Below are positions 7,150 to 12,496 of a stretch of 12,496 nucleotides of DNA, in pieces. Below the pieces are notes generated by a model. That model was not told where the DNA came from and did not search any database. It saw only the letters and a program-made list of their open reading frames with translations. Source of the stretch: an uncultured Oscillospiraceae bacterium (GTDB lineage: Bacteria > Bacillota > Clostridia > Oscillospirales > Oscillospiraceae); the NCBI GenBank assembly GCA_910577915.1, contig CAJTOM010000073.1, positions 1-12,496 on the forward strand. The letters are read 5' to 3'. Numbering within the stretch: the stretch's first letter is position 1; each line of letters starts with the position of its first letter. The position numbers were made by a program, and so were the translations under genes.

Positions 7150-8380
7150 GGCTGCGCCTCCTTCCCAACCGTCTCCGCCGCCGGGGCGGCGGGAGCGGGC
7201 TCACTTTTGGGTGTGCCGGCCTTACCGGCCTTCTTGCGGTCCATCAGGCTCTTGAAGAACAGGGTGAAGGCGCTCAGGTACACAATCACCGCCACGATGA
7301 TGTCAGCGATGTACTCGTTGTAGGCCGTCAGGTTGCTCAGCTGGCTGCCGGAGATGGTCAGATAGGCCATAAAGAGCCCCGAGAAGACGCATCCGATGGG
7401 GCTGCAGCTGGCCAGCAGGGCCACCGGGATGCCGTTGAAGCCGGTGGCGGGCAGGCTCATGGAGGTGTGCCAGTAGAACTCCACGTCCCCCTGCAGGAAG
7501 TACAGCGCCGCGCCGGCGGCGGACAGCCCGCCGGCAATGGCCATGGAGAGGACGATGTTGCGCTTCTCGTTCATGCCGGCGTACCGGGCGGCGTTCTTGT
7601 TGCTGCCGCAGGAGCGGAGCTCGTAGCCGAAGACGGTCTTGTTGATGACGACGTAGGTCACCACCGCGAAGGCCACGGCGATGAGGATGCCGGCGTTGGC
7701 GCTGCTGCCGCCGAAGTCCAGGCCCAGCTTGGCGGTGGCCACGCCGTTGGAGCTGGTCTTCAGGCAGTAGCCGGTCTTGCCGTAGTCCACGTTGTTGATG
7801 AACCGGCTGCCGTCAAAGAGCATGGTCACCAGATTGGCGGCGATCCAGTTGGTCATAATGGAGGTGATGACCTCGTTGACGTTGAGGTGGGCCTTGAAGA
7901 GCCCGGGGATGCACCCCCACAGCGCCCCGGCCAGAATGGCCGCGCAGAAGGCCAGCAGCCACACCAGGGGCGCGGGCACCACGCTGGTGTCCATGCCCAG
8001 CGCCACCATGAGGGAGGCGGCGGTGCCCATGAGGTACTGCCCCGGCGCGCCGATGTTGAAAAGCCCCGTCTTGTAGGCCAGGGCCACCGACAGGCCCGTC
8101 ATAATCAGGGGCGTGCCCCGGAAGAGCATGTCCCCCAGCAGGCGGGCGTTGAAGCCGAAGGTGATGGCGCTGCCCCGGTCATAGTCCCGGCCGGTGTTGA
8201 AGATGCCGCCCAGCACGATCCGGAAGCCCTCCCACGCGGAGGACAGGGGGATGTTGTTGAGCAGCAGCGCCGCCAGCAGCAGCAGCAGTCCGCCGAACAC
8301 CACGCCCATCAGAATGGACAGCAGGGAGGCGGCGACGGTTTTGGCGCCGTCGTTCCACAGGGTCCTCTCTTTTTTCTCTT

Positions 8381-8384
<4 letters not shown>
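7146..8384 (-). CDS. ABC transporter inner-membrane permease, nucleoside/BMP type (NupP/YufP-like)
   Basis: A 412-residue membrane protein with a long first helix (about 16-42), then an outside loop of roughly 40 residues. FNIGAPGQYLMG (109-120), NEVITSIMTNWIA (170-182) and the coupling loop FGYELRSCGSNKNAARYAG (252-270) match the first permease of nucleoside importers (NupP/YufP). The Ala/Pro/Lys-rich tail of about 30 residues after the last helix looks cytoplasmic and unconserved. The start is GTG at 8384, sharing GTGA with the ATPase stop and preceded by AAAGGAGG ten bases upstream. It pairs with the downstream permease to form the channel. Confidence 0.88.
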
Positions 8385-9931
<1,547 letters not shown>

Positions 9932-9988
9932 TCGTCTGTCTCCCCCTTTCCCTCAGCCGGTCCGCCGCAGCGGCCGAATATACAATCA

Positions 9989-10017
9989 ATTATAAATGAT
10001 TTCCGGGGGATATGCAA
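9989..10017 (-). promoter_or_regulatory. Promoter of the ABC transporter operon
   Basis: On the minus strand TTGCAT (10017-10012), a 17-base spacer and a perfect TATAAT (9994-9989) form a strong sigma-A-like promoter. Transcription would start near 9982, leaving a leader of about 50 bases before the GTG at 9931. No terminator or riboswitch-like fold is evident in that leader. Confidence 0.75.
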
Positions 10018-10028
10018 GGCCTTTGCCC

Positions 10029-10058
10029 GCCGGCGGCGCAAAAATCTTCTCCGCCGGC
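10029..10058. repeat. Inverted repeat upstream of the transporter promoter
   Basis: GCCGGCGG (10029-10036) and CCGCCGGC (10051-10058) are perfect eight-base arms around a 14-base loop. It lies between the transporter -35 and the rubredoxin terminator hairpin. It could be a second hairpin of that terminator region (TTTTT falls in its loop on the minus strand) or an operator-like site. Role unknown. Confidence 0.35.
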
Positions 10059-10061
10059 GCG

Positions 10062-10101
10062 GCAGAAGCCGCCCGGCCAGTAATGGCCGGGCGGCTTCTG
10101 C
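10062..10101 (-). terminator. Long hairpin, probable terminator after the rubredoxin gene
   Basis: A perfect 18-pair stem (10062-10079 with 10084-10101, loop GTAA) begins 13 bases after the rubredoxin stop. There is no adjacent U-tract, so it is not a textbook intrinsic terminator. It may act with the next inverted repeat or serve as a 3' end stabiliser. It also lies outside (upstream of) the transporter promoter. Confidence 0.6.
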
Positions 10102-10114
10102 TGATGTCCGTGTC

Positions 10115-10270
10115 TCAGGCGGCAGAGAATTGGTCCTTGCCCACGCCGCAAAGAGGGCACTCGAAGCCGGCGGGAAGGTCCTCCCACTTGGTGCCGGGGG
10201 CGATGCCGTGGTCGGGGTCGCCCAGGGCCTCATCGTACTCGTAGCCGCAGACGTCGCAAACGTATTTCAT
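10115..10270 (-). CDS. Rubredoxin
   Basis: A 51-residue iron protein for one-electron transfer in the cytosol, often used in oxygen/peroxide defence or other redox reactions of anaerobes. The four iron-binding cysteines are in the two classic knuckles: C5-D-V-C8-G-Y and C38-P-L-C41-G. The DPDHGIAPGTKWEDLP segment between them (18-33) is characteristic. The start at 10270 is chosen because AAAGGAG lies seven bases upstream and the protein then begins MKYVCDVCGY, the usual N-terminus. A longer in-frame extension to 10408 has no family support. It stands alone between hairpins, so it is probably monocistronic. Its redox partner is not in the window. Confidence 0.97.
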   Translation of the reverse strand: MKYVCDVCGYEYDEALGDPDHGIAPGTKWEDLPAGFECPLCGVGKDQFSAA

Positions 10271-10292
10271 GGTGGCGCTCCTTTCTATTGCG

Positions 10293-10308
10293 TGGCCCTC
10301 CGGGGCCA
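10293..10308 (-). repeat. Hairpin in the rubredoxin 5' leader
   Basis: TGGCCC-TCCG-GGGCCA forms a perfect six-pair stem about 22 bases upstream of the rubredoxin start. No T-run follows towards the gene. It may stabilise the mRNA; function unproven. Confidence 0.35.
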
Positions 10309-10328
10309 AGCTAATGTTATCCTTGTCC

Positions 10329-10369
10329 AGTATACGCCCTCCGGGACAAACCGGCCATTGCAATTGCAA
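10329..10369 (-). promoter_or_regulatory. Candidate rubredoxin promoter with adjoining palindrome
   Basis: On the minus strand TATACT (10334-10329) is a good -10, and 17 bases upstream sits a weak -35 (TGGCCG, 10357-10352). Directly upstream is the perfect 12-base palindrome TTGCAATTGCAA (10358-10369). Its position next to a poor -35 would suit an activator or other regulator site, but no regulator can be named. Confidence 0.45.
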
Positions 10370-10401
10370 CGATTTGGAAATATACCGGATGAAATAGTGT
10401 T

Positions 10402-10415
10402 GCCCCAAAGGGGGC
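10402..10415 (-). terminator. Weak hairpin after the kinase gene
   Basis: GCCCC-AAAG-GGGGC is a five-pair stem about 67 bases after the kinase stop and has no U-tract. It is the only candidate terminator between the kinase and the rubredoxin promoter, so read-through towards the rubredoxin gene is possible. The rest of 10370-10481 shows no gene. Confidence 0.25.
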
Positions 10416-10481
10416 GCTTGATACGCTGTGCCGGGGAGGGAGACCGGCTGTCGGTGCTGCGCCGCTGATTGGGGAGTGGCA

Positions 10482-11951
10482 TCAGGGCTCGTACCACGGG
10501 CTGACGGAGGACTCCGGTATGGGGGAGGAGAGCAGCACGGACCGGTACTCGTTGGGCCGGGAGGAGCTCACCTCCACCGCGAAGCGGTAGGAGCGGCCCT
10601 CCTCCGGGGAGAAGCGGGGGGCGGCGAGCTGGATGCCGCCGTGGCCGACGGAGAGAATTTTCTGCTTGGTCCAGATATTGTTGACAACGAACGTCCCTGT
10701 ATCGTCGAATACATGCACGTTGAAGCTGTCCTGGTCCCCATAGTCCTCCAGGTTGCCCCAGACGGCGTAGTAGGCCGTGCCCAGGTCCGTGGAGTGCACC
10801 TGCCAGGCCAGATCCTCCGGCGCGGGCAGGAGAGGGGCGTCCGCCCCGGTGTAGAGAAAGGCGTCGGAGACCGCGTAGGGGCTGTCGGCGTAGACCGTCC
10901 CGTCTCCGGCGGCGCACACGGAGAAATAGTAGAACCCGTTTTCCTCCAGGAAGCTGGAGAAGTTCATGTCATATACGGCGAAATTGGAGTCCCTGCCGCC
11001 GTTTCCCGCCATGCTGCCGCTCCGCAGCCACTGATCGTTCTCCGGGTCGAGGGCCTGTTCCGTGTCGCTCCGGTACAGCCGCCAGTGGTAGCGTACCTGG
11101 CCGTCCTCTCCGGATTCGGGTACGTTTCCCCACAGGGCGACGCCGGTTTCGCCGTCCCAGTGGGGGTCCTGGGGCGCGGGCAGGACGGCGGCGGGCGGAT
11201 GGAGGAGGAGCCGCCCCAGCAGGACCGCCGGCAGGAGCACCGCCAGCAGGACGGCGGCCAGGCCTCTCCGCCACCGGCAGAGGAGGAGATCCCGCCGCAC
11301 CTGCCCGGCGGACTGGCAGCGCCTGTCCGGGTCCAGGTTGGTGCAGCGGTGGACGACGGGGAGGTAGCGGGCCCGGTAGGGCCTGCCCTCCAGCAGCTGG
11401 CCCAGGGTGACGCCCAGGGAGTAAATGTCCGAGCGCTCGTCGGTCTGGGCGAAGCCGTACTGCTCCGGGGAGGCGTACCCCCTGGTGCCCAGCAGCTTCG
11501 TGTCCTGCTCCAGGTCGTCCCTGGGCATGCGGGCGGCGTCGAAGTCGATGAGGCGGATGTGCCCGTCCCGGGCCAAAAGGATGTTGGAGGGCTTGATGTC
11601 CCGGTGAATGATGCCCTTCCCGTGGAGGAAGGCCAGGACGGTGCAAAGCTCCCTGGTAATCTGGAGGAACCGCCTCTCCGGCAGATCCGCGGCGCCCAGG
11701 GAGGGCCCGTCCACGTACTCCTCCATCACCGTGGTGGCCTCCTCGTCCAGGCGAACCTCGTAGAGCTTGGGCAGAAGGGGGTGGGGGCAGTCCCGCAGGA
11801 CCGCGTAGACATCGTGCCGCCCCGTCAGGGTTTTCTCAACAAACATCTGCCCGCTGCGCCGCTCGCACACCAGGCGCACCGTGTTCCGCTCGCTCCGGCG
11901 GAGCAGGCGGATCTCTGCGCAGTCCATGATTTTCACATCCCATCTTGTCAT
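10482..11951 (-). CDS. Transmembrane Ser/Thr protein kinase with two tandem extracellular repeats
   Basis: A 489-residue Hanks-type kinase. The kinase domain covers about 1-222: Lys40 in FVEK, the catalytic loop HRDIKPSN (116-123), DFD (136-138) in place of DFG, the activation segment GTRGYASPEQYG (155-166) and SDIYSLGV (174-181). The glycine-rich loop is degenerate, and an obvious alpha-C glutamate is not seen (VYAVL at 48-52). One membrane helix (about 229-250) follows Arg/Lys-rich CRWRRG. The outer part (251-489) has two similar modules beginning LPAPQDPHW (257) and LPAPEDLAW (375), each with a WGN motif (274 and 398) and beta-strand-like stretches, resembling fibronectin type III-like folds. 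No PASTA domains. The ATG at 11951 has GGAG five bases upstream. It probably senses an outside signal. It is divergent from the HTH gene, a possible partner. Confidence 0.9.
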   Translation of the reverse strand: MTRWDVKIMDCAEIRLLRRSERNTVRLVCERRSGQMFVEKTLTGRHDVYAVLRDCPHPLLPKLYEVRLDEEATTVMEEYVDGPSLGAADLPERRFLQITRELCTVLAFLHGKGIIHRDIKPSNILLARDGHIRLIDFDAARMPRDDLEQDTKLLGTRGYASPEQYGFAQTDERSDIYSLGVTLGQLLEGRPYRARYLPVVHRCTNLDPDRRCQSAGQVRRDLLLCRWRRGLAAVLLAVLLPAVLLGRLLLHPPAAVLPAPQDPHWDGETGVALWGNVPESGEDGQVRYHWRLYRSDTEQALDPENDQWLRSGSMAGNGGRDSNFAVYDMNFSSFLEENGFYYFSVCAAGDGTVYADSPYAVSDAFLYTGADAPLLPAPEDLAWQVHSTDLGTAYYAVWGNLEDYGDQDSFNVHVFDDTGTFVVNNIWTKQKILSVGHGGIQLAAPRFSPEEGRSYRFAVEVSSSRPNEYRSVLLSSPIPESSVSPWYEP

Positions 11952-12001
11952 ATGGTCTCCGAGCGGGTATAATTATAGCAGATAACCTGGGAGGGATGCA
12001 A
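11945..12001. promoter_or_regulatory. Bidirectional promoter between the kinase and HTH genes
   Basis: Plus strand: TTGTCA (11945-11950), a 17-base spacer and TATAAT (11968-11973) make a strong promoter for the HTH gene. The -35 overlaps the kinase start codon. Minus strand: TATAAT (11977-11972) with a weaker TTGCAT -35 (12001-11996, 18-base spacer) points to the kinase gene. Both -10 elements lie in the palindrome TATAATTATA (11968-11977), so the two promoters cannot easily be occupied together. Confidence 0.75.
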
Positions 12002-12002
12002 C

Positions 12003-12440
12003 ATGAAATGCAAAACAACCGGCGAGCTGAGCCACGAGATCAAGTCCGCCACGGATATTGAGGACTACCTGGCGCGGAACCGGCGGCACATGGAGCTGCC
12101 CGGCCTGACCGAACGCCTGTGCGCCCTGCTGTCCCGAAAGGGGATCAGCCGGGCGGCGGTGGTGCGAGGATCGCTGCTGGACCGGTCCTACGTCTACCAG
12201 ATCTTCTCCGGCGCGAAGATTCCCTCCCGGGACAAGCTGATCGCCCTGTCCTTCGGCCTGGGCCTGTCCGGCGAGGAGGCCCAGGCGCTGCTCAAGCTGT
12301 CCGGCAACCGTGAGCTGTACGCCAGGGACCCCCGGGACGCGCTGATTCTGTTCGCCCTCCAACGGGGGAGGACCATCTTCGAGGCCAATGAGCTGCTGGC
12401 CTGTCACAGCCTGGGCACGCTGGGCGCGCCCAGCAAGTAG
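12003..12440 (+). CDS. Small helix-turn-helix (XRE-like) protein beside a Ser/Thr kinase
   Basis: A 145-residue soluble protein. The middle (about 35-100) reads as a Cro/C1-type HTH domain: LTERLCALLSRKGISRAAVVRGSLLDRSYVYQIFSG with recognition-helix-like RSYVYQIFSG (61-70), then KIPSRDKLIALSFGLGLS and a closing helix. The N-terminus MKCKTTGELSHEI has two adjacent threonines, and the C-terminus is a short helical region (DALILFALQRGRTIFEANELL) unlike standard XRE repressors. I recall similar HTH proteins next to membrane Ser/Thr kinases in gut clostridia, but cannot check this. It has GGAGG eight bases before the ATG and a strong promoter. It may be a transcription factor or a substrate of the divergent kinase; neither is shown. 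Confidence 0.82.
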   Translation: MKCKTTGELSHEIKSATDIEDYLARNRRHMELPGLTERLCALLSRKGISRAAVVRGSLLDRSYVYQIFSGAKIPSRDKLIALSFGLGLSGEEAQALLKLSGNRELYARDPRDALILFALQRGRTIFEANELLACHSLGTLGAPSK

Positions 12441-12496
12441 CGGGATCCGCCCCGCTGCGGAGAAATGTACATACAGTCTGAGGCCGCCGGCAAAGC
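12441..12496. other. Window end, no gene seen
   Basis: The 56 bases after the HTH gene contain a small stem TCCGC-CCCGCT-GCGGA (12446-12461) without a U-tract and the palindrome ATGTACAT (12465-12472). Nothing here is long enough to assign. Confidence 0.3.

Noticed and set aside
10271..10408. A longer N-terminal extension of the rubredoxin frame
   Set aside because: The extension has no family support and crosses the candidate promoter and hairpin; the start at 10270 has a proper ribosome site and the usual MKYVC beginning.
10428..11972. A 514-codon plus-strand frame opposite the kinase
   Set aside because: Composition is typical of an antisense shadow, and the minus strand encodes a clear kinase with catalytic motifs.

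Overview
The window is a compact, high-GC stretch of a bacterial chromosome. GGAGG-type Shine-Dalgarno sites, sigma-A-like TTGNNN-17-TATAAT promoters, a purE-purC order with a PurF-like gene next, and a membrane Ser/Thr kinase beside an HTH gene all suggest a Gram-positive clostridium. The high GC and protein style resemble gut Oscillospiraceae such as the Flavonifractor/Lawsonibacter group. That placement is an impression from composition and protein style, not a database result.

Region 1 (1-1473, minus strand) is the start of a purine biosynthesis operon: purE, then purC, then the first 20 bases of a third gene that looks like a PurF-type amidotransferase. Its leader (about 1319-1430) carries a clear ZTP/ZMP ('pfl') riboswitch whose 3' P3 strand overlaps an intrinsic terminator, the expected layout of a transcriptional ON switch sensing 10-formyl-THF shortage.

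Region 2 (1474-6077, plus strand) is carAB, the two subunits of carbamoyl-phosphate synthetase, overlapping by 8 bases. A leader of about 200 bases precedes carA. It contains three hairpins, a long terminator with a U-rich tail just before carA, and a sequence able to form a competing antiterminator. An arginine-rich 54-codon leader frame ends in the carA start codon. No convincing PyrR box was found.

Region 3 (6083-10017) is a minus-strand three-gene ABC importer operon (ATPase, permease, permease) of the nucleoside/BMP type (NupOPQ-like). The genes overlap by 4 bases and have a good promoter upstream, but no lipoprotein-binding gene is nearby. It converges on carAB at a shared bidirectional terminator. 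Purine synthesis, carbamoyl phosphate synthesis and probable nucleoside uptake together make a nucleotide-supply neighbourhood.

Region 4 (10062-10369) is a single rubredoxin gene with its own terminator-like hairpin and candidate promoter.

Region 5 (10482-12440) is a divergent pair: a transmembrane Ser/Thr protein kinase with two tandem extracellular beta-type repeats (minus), and a small HTH protein (plus). They share a 51-base promoter region built around a TATAATTATA palindrome that provides a -10 element on both strands. The last 56 bases hold no recognisable gene.
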